Source of the DNA: Clostridium estertheticum
Lineage (GTDB): Bacteria; Bacillota; Clostridia; Clostridiales; Clostridiaceae
DNA length: 44,632 nt
Direction: 5' to 3'
Assembly: GCF_026650985.1 (NCBI RefSeq)
Contig: NZ_CP086242.1
Coordinates: forward strand, 1 to 44,632
The translations under genes were made by a program, and so were the position numbers. Shown here in pieces: positions 8,423-18,379 of the stretch (the first letter of the stretch is position 1; each line of letters opens with the position of its first letter). The notes beneath the pieces were generated by a model, which was not told the origin of the DNA, ran no database searches, and saw only the letters and a program-made list of their open reading frames with translations.

Positions 8423-8656
8423 ATAATACTAGCATAAAAAAAAATATGTAGAAATCATGTAAGTGTTAATGTTAATAATGAAACTGCAAAGTCACAAATT
8501 CGTTGATATATTATCAAAAGAAACAAAATATATTTGAAGAATTAAATAGAAATAAGGATATGCAAATTATGCTAACTCATTATCAAAAACGAATATATAA
8601 ATATTTTAATAACTAAGTGACGGAAGACCAACCAAGCTTTATTGTTATTCTTCCTT

Positions 8657-8772
8657 TCATGACTAAATAATGATGTTTTATGATTTGTATATTTGAATAT
8701 AGTACTTCTTATGACTAAATAATTCTGTCTTATGGTTTTTGTATTGAAATATAGGACTTTAAAAGCTATTCT
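8657..8772 (+). promoter_or_regulatory. lanA promoter with two tandem AgrA-box pairs
   Basis: First pair: TCATGACTAAAT at 8657 and TTATGATTTG at 8678. Second pair: TTATGACTAAAT at 8709 and TTATGGTTTTT at 8730. Both are spaced 21 bp. A -10-like TATTCT lies at 8767-8772, 37 bp after the last repeat starts, as in the agrD and 33801 promoters. No -35 is visible. The leader is about 130 nt. This predicts AgrA-dependent transcription of the lanthipeptide precursor. Confidence 0.75.
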
Positions 8773-8908
8773 TTAAATAAGGGACAAGCACTTAATTATT
8801 TAGCAACAAGAAATCCTTTATAGTAATACAAGTTAAAGTTTATTACTCTGCCGATAGTTGTATGCATACAATTTAGGAATATAAAAAAATGAAAAGGTGG
8901 TTGATAAT

Positions 8909-9109
8909 ATGTCAAACAACAGTATAGTAAGAGCATGGAAAAATCCAATGTATCGTTCTAAATTAAATCAAAATGTAGTAAATCCAGCAGGAAATGCAAT
9001 GGTTGAACTTAATGAACTTGAGTTAGACGAATTAACCGGAGCCGCTTCATCTGGAGCCATTTGTACAGCTACAACTGAATGTACATATTTTAGTGCAATC
9101 TGTTGTTAG
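8909..9109 (+). CDS. lanA: Class II lanthipeptide precursor (plantaricin C/mersacidin-like), 66 aa
   Basis: ATG 8909 has AAAGGTGG 8 nt upstream; an in-frame GTG at 8897 overlaps that site and is less likely. The leader MSNNSIVRAWKNPMYRSK ... NPAGNAMVELNELELDELTGA has the IVRAWK-P-YR and E-L-D-E-L-x-GA features of type II lantibiotic leaders of the mersacidin/lichenicidin type. Cleavage after GA leaves the 21-residue core ASSGAICTATTECTYFSAIC-C. CTATTEC fits the CTxTxEC lipid II-binding motif of mersacidin, lacticin 3147 A1 and haloduracin alpha. The whole core aligns with plantaricin C (SSGDICTLTSEC...CC), lacking its Lys-rich N-terminus. LanM would dehydrate Ser/Thr and form the rings. A hairpin after the gene limits read-through into lanM. 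Confidence 0.93.
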   Translation: MSNNSIVRAWKNPMYRSKLNQNVVNPAGNAMVELNELELDELTGAASSGAICTATTECTYFSAICC

Positions 9110-9118
9110 AGTAATTAA

Positions 9119-9161
9119 TAGATATAAATGTGTTTTTTGGAACACATTTATATCTATTTTT
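9119..9161 (+). terminator. Hairpin between lanA and lanM, probably a leaky terminator
   Basis: TAGATATAAATGTGTT pairs with AACACATTTATATCTA around a short loop, followed by TTTTT. Such a structure after a lanthipeptide gene usually gives many precursor transcripts and fewer synthetase transcripts. Confidence 0.8.
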
Positions 9162-9262
9162 AAATTCATTTTGTTAACTAAATAAGAAGTTTGTACAATT
9201 CCATTTTAATATTCTTTACAATCATTCACTTTTAACTAGATTAATTTTTGAGTTAAAATTTG

Positions 9263-9331
9263 ATGATAAATTCTTATATAATTATAACTGAAGGTACATT
9301 TTTCAGTGTTGCTAGAGAAAAATATAAATAG
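9263..9331 (+). pseudogene. Possible vestige of a second lanA
   Basis: Bases 9286-9308 match the 3' part of lanA (9073-9095) at 20 of 23 positions and translate as TEGTFFSV against TECTYFSA. The ring cysteines are replaced (C to G) or lost. A short frame (ATG 9263, 22 codons) covers it but lacks a leader. I read it as the end of a duplicated, decayed precursor gene. Confidence 0.4.
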
Positions 9332-9355
9332 AAAACGATTACAAGGAGGACTTTG

Positions 9356-12300
9356 ATGAATTTTGATAAATGGAAGTTAGGTTCTTTTTCTATAGAAAGA
9401 ATTGTAAATAAAGATATAAAATTAAGTAAAGAAGAGTTAAAAGATAGTCAAGAAAGGGTAGATTATCAAAAAAAATTTATAGGGATAGGTGTTGATGAGT
9501 TAAATAACTATATAAAAAACAATGGTATAAGTGAAGAAGAGATTCTAAATCTATTCTCAGAGAAAGATTTTTTATTAAAAAAAAGTCTTAGTATTAATAT
9601 ATGGGTTAATTTTATTAAAGATCTTGAAAACGATACTTATAGTGATGAAAAACTTCCAAGATTTAAATGGAGTAATGGTGGGAAACTTAAATCAGAGACT
9701 GAAATACCCTTTATTAATTTTTTAGAACCTTTTTTAAAAGTTGCTGTAGGAAAGTTTAGAAGTAATATAAATAAAATACATAGTAAATATACTCATACTT
9801 TAATAACAGAAATAACAGAAAAACAGATGATTGAAAAATTACTACAAGAGCTAATGAGATTAAGTTTGCGAGTACTGGTACTTGAATTAAATGTACAAAG
9901 AGTATCTGAAACATTGAAAGGTGAAACAGAAGCAGAAAAGCTTAGTTACTATTACAATATTGTATTAAATGATAAGGACTATAGAAAGTCTGTGCTATCA
10001 GAATATTCCGTTATGTTTAGAATAATGGTTACCAAAATTGATTATTGGATATGTAATATGAGTCAAGTGGTTGAGAATACTCTTAAAGATAGAGAAGAAC
10101 TAGTTAAATATTTTAATGATGGAAAGCCAATAGGAGAACTTATAAAAATAAATATGGGATTATCTGATGCTCATAATAAAGGAAAAAGTGTTATTCATTT
10201 AGTGTTTGATTCAGGCTTTAATATTATTTATAAACCAAGATCATTAAGGATAGATGATCAATTTCAAAAATTTTTACAATGGTTTAATAATTCAGGAGTT
10301 AAGAAACCACTATATATAACAAAATTACTAGATAAAGAACATTATGGGTGGGTTGAATATATAGAGTATAAGACTTGCATTAAGGAGTCTGAAATAAATA
10401 GCTATTATTGGCGATTAGGAACTCAATTATGTATACTATATCTTTTTAGAGCTACAGATTTTCATTATGAAAATATAATTGCATGTAAAGATCAACCAGT
10501 ACTAATAGATTTAGAAGCACTTTTTCATAATGTAACACTTTATGATAAAGAAGAGACTGCATACGATAATGTTGCTTCGATTATTGAAAAATCCGTTATA
10601 AGAGTAGGAATATTACCAATTCGATCATGGGGAAAGAACGGAGTAGGTGGAGTAGACATTAGTGGTATTGGAGGACAAAAAAATCAAACGGTTGGCATAA
10701 AAAATCCCATTTTAGAAAATATAGATTCAACGTCTATGTGTTTTTCATATGATTATGGGAAAATAATTGGATCTAATAATAGACCAACATTAAATAATGA
10801 TGAAATTAGTACTATTGAATTTAAAAATATAATAAGTGAAGGATTTAAAGAAACATATAATCATCTTAACCATTCAAAAGAAGAGCTAAAAAAAGAAATA
10901 TTAAAATTTAAAGATATTGAAGTAAGATTGATAGTGAGATTCACTCAAAAGTATGCCTCATTTTTACAAATTTCAACTCATCCAGATTTTTTAAGAAGTG
11001 GATTAGATCGAGAAATGTTATTTAATAAATTATGGAATGATACAGTTGCATTTCCAAAATTAAAAGATGTAATAGAATTTGAGAAACAGGATCTTCTTTT
11101 AGGAGATATACCTTATTTTAAAAGTACACCAAATGAATTAGATATATATAATAATGATGGGAAATGTATCAAAAACTTTTTTAAAGAAACAAGCATGGAT
11201 ATAGTTTTAAATTTGATAGATAATCTTAGTGAAAAAGATTGTAACCTTCAATGTGAATTTATAAATACGACTATGACATCACTTGATATTGAAGATGTTA
11301 AAAACAATAAAATTACTAAGATAAAAAAGCTCTCAAATGATGAAAAGAAAACATTGCATGATGATTATTTAACAGCTTCAGTTATGCTTGGAGAATACTT
11401 GATGAGTAGAGCCTACTATGGTTTAAATGAAAATGAAGAAGACATATCTTGGATATCAATAAATGTAGTTGGAGAAAAGGAATCTGAGTGGAGTATTGCA
11501 CCTATAAGCCTAAATCTTTATGAGGGATTAGCAGGCGTAGCATTATATTATGCTTATTTAGCAAAAATAACAAATAGAGAAGATTTTTTATCTATTGCAA
11601 AAAAATCAATAATACCAATAAAAAGGCAGTTAAAAATTGAAAAGCAGTTTTATAAAAATTCTGAAATAGGTGCATATTCAGGAGATTCATCTCTAATATA
11701 TACATTACTAGTTTTAGCTAACATGTGGAATGATAAGGAGTTATTAAATGAAACGTTAGATACATTAAAATATATAGAGCGTCAAATAGAATATGATGAA
11801 AATTATGATTTAATGTCAGGGTCAGCAGGATGTATTATAGTTTTAATAAAGTTATATGAACAGACTGGAGAAAAATATGCTCTTGATTTAGCAATTAGGT
11901 GTGGTGAAATGCTTTTAAAGAAGGCTATAGATATTGAGGGAGGATTTGGATGGCAACCAAAGATAGCTTCTAATGCATTAGCTGGTTTTTCACATGGAGC
12001 AGCAGGTATTTCATGGGCGCTTTACAAGCTTGGAGATATAAGTGGAATGAATAAATTTACACAAGCAGGACACAAAGCATTAGTGTTTGAGCGAAGTCTA
12101 TTTTCAAAAGAGAGAGGAAACTGGGCTGATAAAAGAGCATTCAAGGGAGTTGTTAATGAAGACTTGGTACCTTTAGCTTGGTGTCATGGTGCCCCTGGAA
12201 TATTGTTGAGTAGATTATTAATTAGACCATATGTAAATTTAAAAGAGGAACGTGACTATATTGATAAAGAAATAAATGTAGCTCTTAATACAACTGAAAA

Positions 12301-12616
12301 ATTTGGCTTTGGAAGAAGTCATTGTTTATGCCATGGTGATTTAGGCAATATAGAAATATTAAATTATGCGAGTGAATGTCTTAATAGATATGAATTAAAA
12401 GATTTGACAACTAATTATAGTAGAATAGTGGTTGATGATATCTTAAATGGAAAATGGCAATGTGGGTTACCAAATCAAAAGGAAGTTCCAGGAGTAATGT
12501 TAGGAATTTCAGGGATTGGATTATCTTTATTAAAATTATATGATCCAGATTTAGTGCCTGCAATAACAAGACTTGAAGGTCCAGAATTAGAAAAAGATTT
12601 TAGTGATGTAAAGTAA
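9356..12616 (+). CDS. lanM: LanM, class II lanthipeptide synthetase
   Basis: 1086 residues, the normal length for LanM. The N-terminal DUF4135 dehydratase domain has IYKPRSLRIDDQFQKF and the kinase-like TDFHYENII (D368, H370, N373), then PVLIDLEALFHN, used to phosphorylate and eliminate Ser/Thr of LanA. The C-terminal LanC-like cyclase (from about residue 740) has the zinc ligands C943 (LAWCHGAPG) and C992-H993 (SHCLCHGDLGN), which activate cysteine thiols for ring formation. ATG 9356 has AAGGAGGA at a good distance; a TTG directly before it adds one residue. It lies 250 bp after lanA, past the lanA hairpin, and 15 bp before lanT. Works in the cytosol on LanA. Confidence 0.95.
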   Translation: MNFDKWKLGSFSIERIVNKDIKLSKEELKDSQERVDYQKKFIGIGVDELNNYIKNNGISEEEILNLFSEKDFLLKKSLSINIWVNFIKDLENDTYSDEKLPRFKWSNGGKLKSETEIPFINFLEPFLKVAVGKFRSNINKIHSKYTHTLITEITEKQMIEKLLQELMRLSLRVLVLELNVQRVSETLKGETEAEKLSYYYNIVLNDKDYRKSVLSEYSVMFRIMVTKIDYWICNMSQVVENTLKDREELVKYFNDGKPIGELIKINMGLSDAHNKGKSVIHLVFDSGFNIIYKPRSLRIDDQFQKFLQWFNNSGVKKPLYITKLLDKEHYGWVEYIEYKTCIKESEINSYYWRLGTQLCILYLFRATDFHYENIIACKDQPVLIDLEALFHNVTLYDKEETAYDNVASIIEKSVIRVGILPIRSWGKNGVGGVDISGIGGQKNQTVGIKNPILENIDSTSMCFSYDYGKIIGSNNRPTLNNDEISTIEFKNIISEGFKETYNHLNHSKEELKKEILKFKDIEVRLIVRFTQKYASFLQISTHPDFLRSGLDREMLFNKLWNDTVAFPKLKDVIEFEKQDLLLGDIPYFKSTPNELDIYNNDGKCIKNFFKETSMDIVLNLIDNLSEKDCNLQCEFINTTMTSLDIEDVKNNKITKIKKLSNDEKKTLHDDYLTASVMLGEYLMSRAYYGLNENEEDISWISINVVGEKESEWSIAPISLNLYEGLAGVALYYAYLAKITNREDFLSIAKKSIIPIKRQLKIEKQFYKNSEIGAYSGDSSLIYTLLVLANMWNDKELLNETLDTLKYIERQIEYDENYDLMSGSAGCIIVLIKLYEQTGEKYALDLAIRCGEMLLKKAIDIEGGFGWQPKIASNALAGFSHGAAGISWALYKLGDISGMNKFTQAGHKALVFERSLFSKERGNWADKRAFKGVVNEDLVPLAWCHGAPGILLSRLLIRPYVNLKEERDYIDKEINVALNTTEKFGFGRSHCLCHGDLGNIEILNYASECLNRYELKDLTTNYSRIVVDDILNGKWQCGLPNQKEVPGVMLGISGIGLSLLKLYDPDLVPAITRLEGPELEKDFSDVK

Positions 12617-12631
12617 AAGTAGGTGATAGTT

Positions 12632-14767
12632 TTGATAAAGATTTTAAAATGTAAAATTCCATTTATTAAACAAACAACCAATACTGAATGTGGATCAGCA
12701 TGTCTTACTATGATATTAAATTATTATGGTAACCATGTTGAAATACATAAAATAAGTGAAGAATGTGGTATGAACAGAAATGGAATTACTATCAAAACAT
12801 TAAAAAAAGTAGCTAAGGATTATGGGTTAGATTGTAAAGCTTATAAAATAAATAGTTTAAATAGTTTAAATGATTTAAATCATGATATTATTTTACCAAG
12901 TATAGTATTAATAAGAGAAAATCATTTCATCATACTTGAAAATATAGTAAATAAAAGGTATTTTATAATAGACCCTAACGGTGGAAGAAAAATACTTAAT
13001 GAAGAAGATATGAAAAAGGTATTTTTAGGTTTTTTGGTTGTATTAAAGCCTAATAATACATTTATACAAAATAAGAATAAAAATAAATGGAATACAATGG
13101 TTGAAACACTAAGAAAGCAAAAAAGTAATTTATGTTATATTACTATTCTTTCATTAGTGATTCAAATGTTTATCTTATGTATACCATTTATAATTCAACA
13201 TTTAATAGATAATATAATTTTGAAACAAACTATTAATATAGTTAATAGAATAAGTATTTTAAATTTAACAATTATTACAGTATATGGAATAGTGTCATAT
13301 ATAAGGAAACAATATATAATTAAATTTCAAACCATTTTATATGGTGATATAACAAAAGAATTTATAAAAAAATTCTTAAATCTTCCTATGAATTTTTTTG
13401 AATTAAGGGCTACAAAAGATTTAAAAACTTTATTGAATAATATAAATATAATAAGTGAAAATATTTCTAATTTTGTTACAACTATGATTCCGGATACATT
13501 TATGATTTTTATACTTATGGTAATTATGATTACAAAATCTATTAAACTATCATTGATAGTAATTTTTCTTGCAATAATGAAATATACATTATTTTACTTA
13601 GCTTCGAAAAAGTTAAAGAATAAATGTGGAGGGTTTGAAGGCAATATACAAAGCTATTTAGTTGAATGTTTAAATCGTATAAATTTAATTAAATATACTG
13701 GTATGGAGGAAAATATTTTTGCTAGTTGCAATAACATATTTAATAATGATATAAAGATGTCTAATAAAAAAAGTAAAATTAAGAGTTTTATTGAAAGTAC
13801 AACTGTAAGTATTCGCATAACTATGCCTATAGTTATACTTTGCTTTGGGGTTAGTGATGTTATTAAAGGTACATTATCAATAGGAAGTCTTTTAGGATTT
13901 ATTTTAATTGTAATAATATTTCTATGTACTATGGAATCTTTAGTTAGCAATATACAAAAAATTCGAATTTCAAGATCAATTATTGACAAGTTTGATGAAG
14001 TAATGAACTATAAAGAATATGAACAAAATACCCATAAAGAGAAAATAGAAACAATAAAAACATTAGAGTTTGAAAAGGTGTATTTTTCCTATAATAAGTT
14101 TAGTGATTCAATTTTAAAAAATATATCTTTCAAATTTAATGAAGGAGAAAAAGTAGCTATAATAGGAGCGACCGGAGCAGGAAAAACGACTTTAACAAAA
14201 TTAATACTAGGATTTTATAAAGCCAATAGCGGAAATATAAAGATTAATGGTATTGATATAAATAGCCTTAATATGACAACGTTAAGAAGAAATATAGGAA
14301 TAGTTCTTCAGGAATCATATTTTTTTAATGATACTATTAGAAATAATATTGATATTTCAGGAAACTTACAATTAGAAGATATAAGGAATGCTGCTAAAAA
14401 AGTATGTATTGATGATGAATTTATGAGACTTCCATTGAAGTATAATACATTTATAGGCGAGGCAGGTAAAAATATATCTGGAGGACAAAGAAAAAGAATT
14501 GCTATAGCTAGAGCACTTGTAAATAAACCTTCTATAGTAATATTTGATGAAGCTTTAAGTGAACTAGGTGAAGTTACAGAAAAACAAATATGTGAAAATT
14601 TAAATAATTTAAAAATAACACAAGTATTTATAACACAAAAATTATCAACTATAAAGGATGCTGACAAAATTATAGTTATGGATAATGGTGAAATAATTAA
14701 AGAGATAACTTATGAGAAATTAATTTCCAAAAATGCTTATTGTAAATCATACAAAAGTGAGCAGTAG
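12632..14767 (+). CDS. lanT: LanT, C39 peptidase-containing ABC exporter
   Basis: 711 residues from TTG 12632, which follows AGGTGA at a normal distance; GTG 12623 is an alternative 3 codons upstream. The N-terminal C39 protease has catalytic C20 (NTECGSAC), H98 (RENHFIIL) and D114 (FIIDPNGG) and should cut LanA after its GA site. A membrane domain of about six helices follows. The nucleotide-binding domain has Walker A GATGAGKT (512-519), the signature ISGGQRKR and Walker B IVIFDEA. It couples leader removal to export of the modified peptide. The D-loop region reads LSELGE rather than the usual SALD, a small deviation. Confidence 0.95.
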   Translation: MIKILKCKIPFIKQTTNTECGSACLTMILNYYGNHVEIHKISEECGMNRNGITIKTLKKVAKDYGLDCKAYKINSLNSLNDLNHDIILPSIVLIRENHFIILENIVNKRYFIIDPNGGRKILNEEDMKKVFLGFLVVLKPNNTFIQNKNKNKWNTMVETLRKQKSNLCYITILSLVIQMFILCIPFIIQHLIDNIILKQTINIVNRISILNLTIITVYGIVSYIRKQYIIKFQTILYGDITKEFIKKFLNLPMNFFELRATKDLKTLLNNINIISENISNFVTTMIPDTFMIFILMVIMITKSIKLSLIVIFLAIMKYTLFYLASKKLKNKCGGFEGNIQSYLVECLNRINLIKYTGMEENIFASCNNIFNNDIKMSNKKSKIKSFIESTTVSIRITMPIVILCFGVSDVIKGTLSIGSLLGFILIVIIFLCTMESLVSNIQKIRISRSIIDKFDEVMNYKEYEQNTHKEKIETIKTLEFEKVYFSYNKFSDSILKNISFKFNEGEKVAIIGATGAGKTTLTKLILGFYKANSGNIKINGIDINSLNMTTLRRNIGIVLQESYFFNDTIRNNIDISGNLQLEDIRNAAKKVCIDDEFMRLPLKYNTFIGEAGKNISGGQRKRIAIARALVNKPSIVIFDEALSELGEVTEKQICENLNNLKITQVFITQKLSTIKDADKIIVMDNGEIIKEITYEKLISKNAYCKSYKSEQ

Positions 14768-14789
14768 TATCAGTGAAAAGGGGTATAAG

Positions 14790-16430
14790 ATGGGAAGTTA
14801 TACTAGTTTATTTAAATTAAAACCCTATATTAAAAAGTGCAAATTTTGGTTTTTGGGTGGAATCTTAGGAATGATTCTTTGTTCAGCTATTTATATGCCT
14901 ATACCATATTTGATGGGGTATATAATAGATAATATTCTACTAAAGCATAGGAGCTATAATGAATTATACAAACTTATTATGATTTTAGCTTTATTTTATA
15001 TATTGATATATGTGATATCCATATATTCTAAAAAGCTTTTTATAAAAATTGAGAACTTTGTAGTAAATGACATTAGAATGTCACTGATGGATAAAATAAT
15101 TGATTTACCTATGAGCTTTTTATCTAAAACTGAAAAAGGTTATGTATTAAGCAGAATTTCTGAGTGCTCAAATATAGGCAAATTGTTTTCGCCTACCTTT
15201 ATAAGTGTTGTTTTAACAGTTTTTGATTTGATATTTGCACTTATAATGATGTTTGCTTTAAATTTCAAGTTAACTATTGTAGCGTTGTTTTTGATCCCAA
15301 TATATTATTTTACAGTAAAATCTTCATCAAAACATTTGACTGAAAGCACAAAAATACTGTTAGAAACTTCAGCAATTTTAAGTGGTGAAACTTACGAAGT
15401 TTTAAATGGTATAGAGGAGATAAAAATATTAAATGGTAAGGAAACTCAATTAATCAAATTTAAAAATAAGATAGAAGCTGTGGTGAAGAGTGGGATAAAG
15501 CAAAGTAAGCAATTTCTACTTTTTGTGGAGAATATTGCTTTAGTAAATAATTTAGCTACACTAATGATATTGTTATGTTCTGGTGTATTAATTTTAAAGG
15601 GTGAATTAACTATTGGGATATATACAGCTTTTGCAACCTATATGGGTAAGGTGGTTGGAAGTACAATGGCTTTTGCCAATTTGGGCATGACATTAAAACC
15701 AGTATGTGTTAGCATTGAAAGAATTCAAGAATTTTTAGATTTAACAGATGAAAATGAGAATAGACCTGAAATAATAGAGGACTCTATTCAAACAATTAAT
15801 ATTAAAAACTTAAGCTTTAAATATGAGGCTAATGGACAAAATATTATTAATAAGTTGAATTTTATCATTAATAAAGGAGACAAGCTTTTCTTAAAAGGAG
15901 AAAATGGTACAGGTAAATCTACATTAATAAAAATCATTTTGGGTTTGTATGACCCTTCAGAAGGAGAAATCTTTATTAATGATAAGAAATATTCTAAGTT
16001 AGATAAAAAAAGTATAAGAAAAAGAATAGGAGTTGTGTCTCAAAGCATATTTTTATTTAAAGGAAGTGTTTTGGAGAATATTTTATATGGACAAGTTGAT
16101 AAAAGCAAACAGGACATAATTAATTTAATTAAAGAATATAACTTAGGAAAGTACATAGATAGTTTTGATAAAGGTTTGGAAACTGAAATCAGTCAAAATG
16201 GTACAGGAATGTCAGGTGGTCAAACTCAAATTATTGCATTTTTAAGAGCTACGATAGCTAAAAAAGATATTATTATATTGGATGAAGCTACTTCAAATCT
16301 GGACAAAGAAACCAGAGAAGTTATTCATGGATTACTTAAGGAAAAGGATATTTCCAATATCATGATTGTTATCTCACATCAAGAAGAAGGCTTAGAATTT
16401 ACTAATAAAACGCTTTGCATGAACAAATAA
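14790..16430 (+). CDS. ABC exporter with fused membrane and ATPase domains, no peptidase domain
   Basis: 546 residues from ATG 14790, preceded by AAAAGGGG; an open frame upstream to 14733 overlaps lanT and has no ribosome-binding site. About six membrane helices occupy residues 15-300, followed by a nucleotide-binding domain with GENGTGKST (near 370-378), the signature MSGGQTQ and IIILDEATSNLD. It lacks the C39 domain of lanT. It lies 22 bp after lanT in the same operon. It may add export or self-protection; which one cannot be told from sequence. The distinct LanFEG module downstream is the more obvious immunity transporter. Confidence 0.85.
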   Translation: MGSYTSLFKLKPYIKKCKFWFLGGILGMILCSAIYMPIPYLMGYIIDNILLKHRSYNELYKLIMILALFYILIYVISIYSKKLFIKIENFVVNDIRMSLMDKIIDLPMSFLSKTEKGYVLSRISECSNIGKLFSPTFISVVLTVFDLIFALIMMFALNFKLTIVALFLIPIYYFTVKSSSKHLTESTKILLETSAILSGETYEVLNGIEEIKILNGKETQLIKFKNKIEAVVKSGIKQSKQFLLFVENIALVNNLATLMILLCSGVLILKGELTIGIYTAFATYMGKVVGSTMAFANLGMTLKPVCVSIERIQEFLDLTDENENRPEIIEDSIQTINIKNLSFKYEANGQNIINKLNFIINKGDKLFLKGENGTGKSTLIKIILGLYDPSEGEIFINDKKYSKLDKKSIRKRIGVVSQSIFLFKGSVLENILYGQVDKSKQDIINLIKEYNLGKYIDSFDKGLETEISQNGTGMSGGQTQIIAFLRATIAKKDIIILDEATSNLDKETREVIHGLLKEKDISNIMIVISHQEEGLEFTNKTLCMNK

Positions 16431-16607
16431 AACAATAAAAATTAAGTTTAAAAAAATCAATAGATTTAGAGTTGTTGAGTATAGCGGAGTGACCCTATTA
16501 TTGAGATGAAAATTATGACGTAAGGCTTGATAAAATGAAAGAATTTAGGTAAATTTTAATATTCATGATTTACTTGAATTAGATTAAATTTGTTAAAAAC
16601 GGTTCAC
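16431..16607. other. Intergenic boundary between the lan biosynthetic operon and the regulatory/immunity module
   Basis: No gene and no clear terminator seen. Base and codon use change across this stretch, from very AT-rich upstream to clearly richer in G and C downstream, suggesting a junction between DNA of different origin. Confidence 0.5.
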
Positions 16608-16636
16608 TTGATTCTATTCGGTTCTGCGTATATAAT
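16608..16636 (+). promoter_or_regulatory. Promoter of the lanRK genes
   Basis: TTGATT, a 17-bp spacer and TATAAT, about 85 bp before the lanR start. A near-consensus housekeeping promoter with no AgrA box. Confidence 0.65.
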
Positions 16637-16721
16637 GACCTTAACGTAACTTTTGGAGGATTAAGTAGGCTTGATTATATTTCGGTATAACAGGTCACCG
16701 ATAAATGATGGAGGTCATGTT

Positions 16722-17420
16722 ATGCAAAATAATATTTTGATTATTGATGATGACATAGAACTATGTCAATTACTTAAAAAATGTGTAGAAAAGGAGAGCC
16801 TAACCGCTGATTTTGCACATACCGGAACGGATGGCTTAAGCCGCCTAGCACAAGAAAGCTATCACCTCATTGTTTTGGATGTCATGTTACCGGGAATTGA
16901 TGGATTTCAGGTGCTCTCAAAAATAAGAGAAATGAGTACTGTTCCGGTGCTTATGCTTACTGCGAGAATTGCTAGTGTCGACAAGGTAAATGGCCTACGT
17001 TCCGGTGCAGACGACTATCTGACGAAGCCTTTTGATGTCGAAGAGTTTATCGCCCGCGTTTTGTCTTTGATTCGCCGATATACAACCTTAAACAACAGTC
17101 TTAGCGAGGAACCGAAGCAGCTCTCATTTCAGAATCTTACTATTGACTTGGATACCCGGATTGTTTACATTGGAAATGGGCAAGTTGAGCTTCACCCAAA
17201 GGAATTTGACATTTTTTGCTACCTTGCAAAAAACCAGGGTAGAATTCTGACTAAGCAGCAGATATATGAAGAAATATGGCAGGAACCATATGCCTATGAT
17301 GATAACAACATCATGGGATATATCAGCAAACTACGAAAGCAAATTGAGCCTGATACAAACAAGCCGGTCTATATCCAGACTGTCAAAGGCGTAGGCTACC
17401 GCTTTAGCCGGGAGGTATAA
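16722..17420 (+). CDS. lanR: LanR, OmpR-family response regulator
   Basis: 232 residues from ATG 16722, chosen because GGAGG lies 8 nt upstream; the longer frame from 16671 lacks such a site. The receiver domain has the acidic DDD (9-11) and phosphoacceptor D53 (IVLDVMLPGIDG), then LTAR and the K of TKPFD. The C-terminal winged helix (about 135-230) ends with TVKGVGYRF, typical of OmpR/PhoB regulators. It precedes lanK by 2 bp and lies before the LanFEG transporter. The AAGGTT repeats at 18412-18450 are its likely target. It probably senses the lantibiotic or envelope damage through LanK and induces immunity. Confidence 0.9.
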   Translation: MQNNILIIDDDIELCQLLKKCVEKESLTADFAHTGTDGLSRLAQESYHLIVLDVMLPGIDGFQVLSKIREMSTVPVLMLTARIASVDKVNGLRSGADDYLTKPFDVEEFIARVLSLIRRYTTLNNSLSEEPKQLSFQNLTIDLDTRIVYIGNGQVELHPKEFDIFCYLAKNQGRILTKQQIYEEIWQEPYAYDDNNIMGYISKLRKQIEPDTNKPVYIQTVKGVGYRFSREV

Positions 17421-17422
17421 CC

Positions 17423-18379
17423 ATGGATGGAATCTATGTGAGTATTTTGTTATTTGTGGCTGTGATTGTTATTGCTGTTGCTGCAGTCATTTCTACAATT
17501 CTACTCTACCGCAAAATGCACAATGTACGGTTGAAGCTAAATGATATTTCAGAAACTCTGGGTGACATTGCACAAGGCAACAGCAATCTAAAAATACTGG
17601 CGAAACCTAGCGATATGACTTCTATTATTTGCTATAAAATAAATGATATTGTTCATGAGTTTCGCGAACAGGTTATTGGCATGAAAAAAACGGAGGAAGC
17701 GAATGGACAATTGATGACAAGTCTTTCTCATGATGTGCGAACTCCTCTGACAACCCTTATAGGATATTTGGATGCGGTGCAGAAAGGCATTGTAGTCGGT
17801 GCAGAGCGGGAAGAATATATTGAAACCGCACGTCTGAGGGCGCACGATATGAAAGATTATGTGGATGTGTTGTTTGAATGGTTTAAGCTCAACTCAAGTG
17901 AGGAAACCTTTACAATTCAGCATGTGGAACTCGCAGAACTAAGCCGAAACATTTTGAAAGACTGGGTTCCAATTTTCGAGAACACTCGTCTTGATTTCGA
18001 TATTGACATCTACGAAAAGCGCATCGAGGTCAATTTGGACACAGATGCCTACTCTCGTATTCTGAACAACTTGATTCAGAATGTGATATCCCATAGTCGG
18101 GCAACCCACGTCAAAATCAGAGTTTCTCTACTTGCCGCTAATGTAATGATTGCTGTTGTAGATGATGGCACGGGAATTCCCAAACAGGATTTGCCACATG
18201 TCTTTGAACGGCTTTATAAATGCGATATGGCACGTTCTGAAAAAGGAAGTGGCTTGGGACTATCCATCGTGCAGCAGCTTGTGGAAAAGATGGGTGGTTC
18301 CATTGCAGTCAAAAGCGAACAGTATCAACGAACGGAGTTCATCGTACAATTTCCACTGGCTGATGAAAAAACCTGCTGA
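17423..18379 (+). CDS. lanK: LanK, sensor histidine kinase
   Basis: 318 residues. One N-terminal membrane helix (about 6-29) is followed by a short linker, the dimerisation/phosphoacceptor box SLSHDVRTPLTTL (H103), and an ATPase domain with the N box NNLIQNVISHS, the G1 box VVDDGTGI and the G2 box GSGLGLSIV. There is almost no extracellular loop, a form seen in bacitracin-type and lantibiotic-immunity sensors that depend on their transporter for sensing. The start at 17423 is 2 bp after lanR. The stop codon lies inside the hairpin of the downstream terminator. Confidence 0.88.
   Translation: MDGIYVSILLFVAVIVIAVAAVISTILLYRKMHNVRLKLNDISETLGDIAQGNSNLKILAKPSDMTSIICYKINDIVHEFREQVIGMKKTEEANGQLMTSLSHDVRTPLTTLIGYLDAVQKGIVVGAEREEYIETARLRAHDMKDYVDVLFEWFKLNSSEETFTIQHVELAELSRNILKDWVPIFENTRLDFDIDIYEKRIEVNLDTDAYSRILNNLIQNVISHSRATHVKIRVSLLAANVMIAVVDDGTGIPKQDLPHVFERLYKCDMARSEKGSGLGLSIVQQLVEKMGGSIAVKSEQYQRTEFIVQFPLADEKTC

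Noticed and set aside
8025-8427. 5-bp target duplications around the miniature elements
   Set aside because: Checked for A, B, C1 and C2 and for the 6872-21623 and 40870-43261 units; flanking 5-mers do not match.
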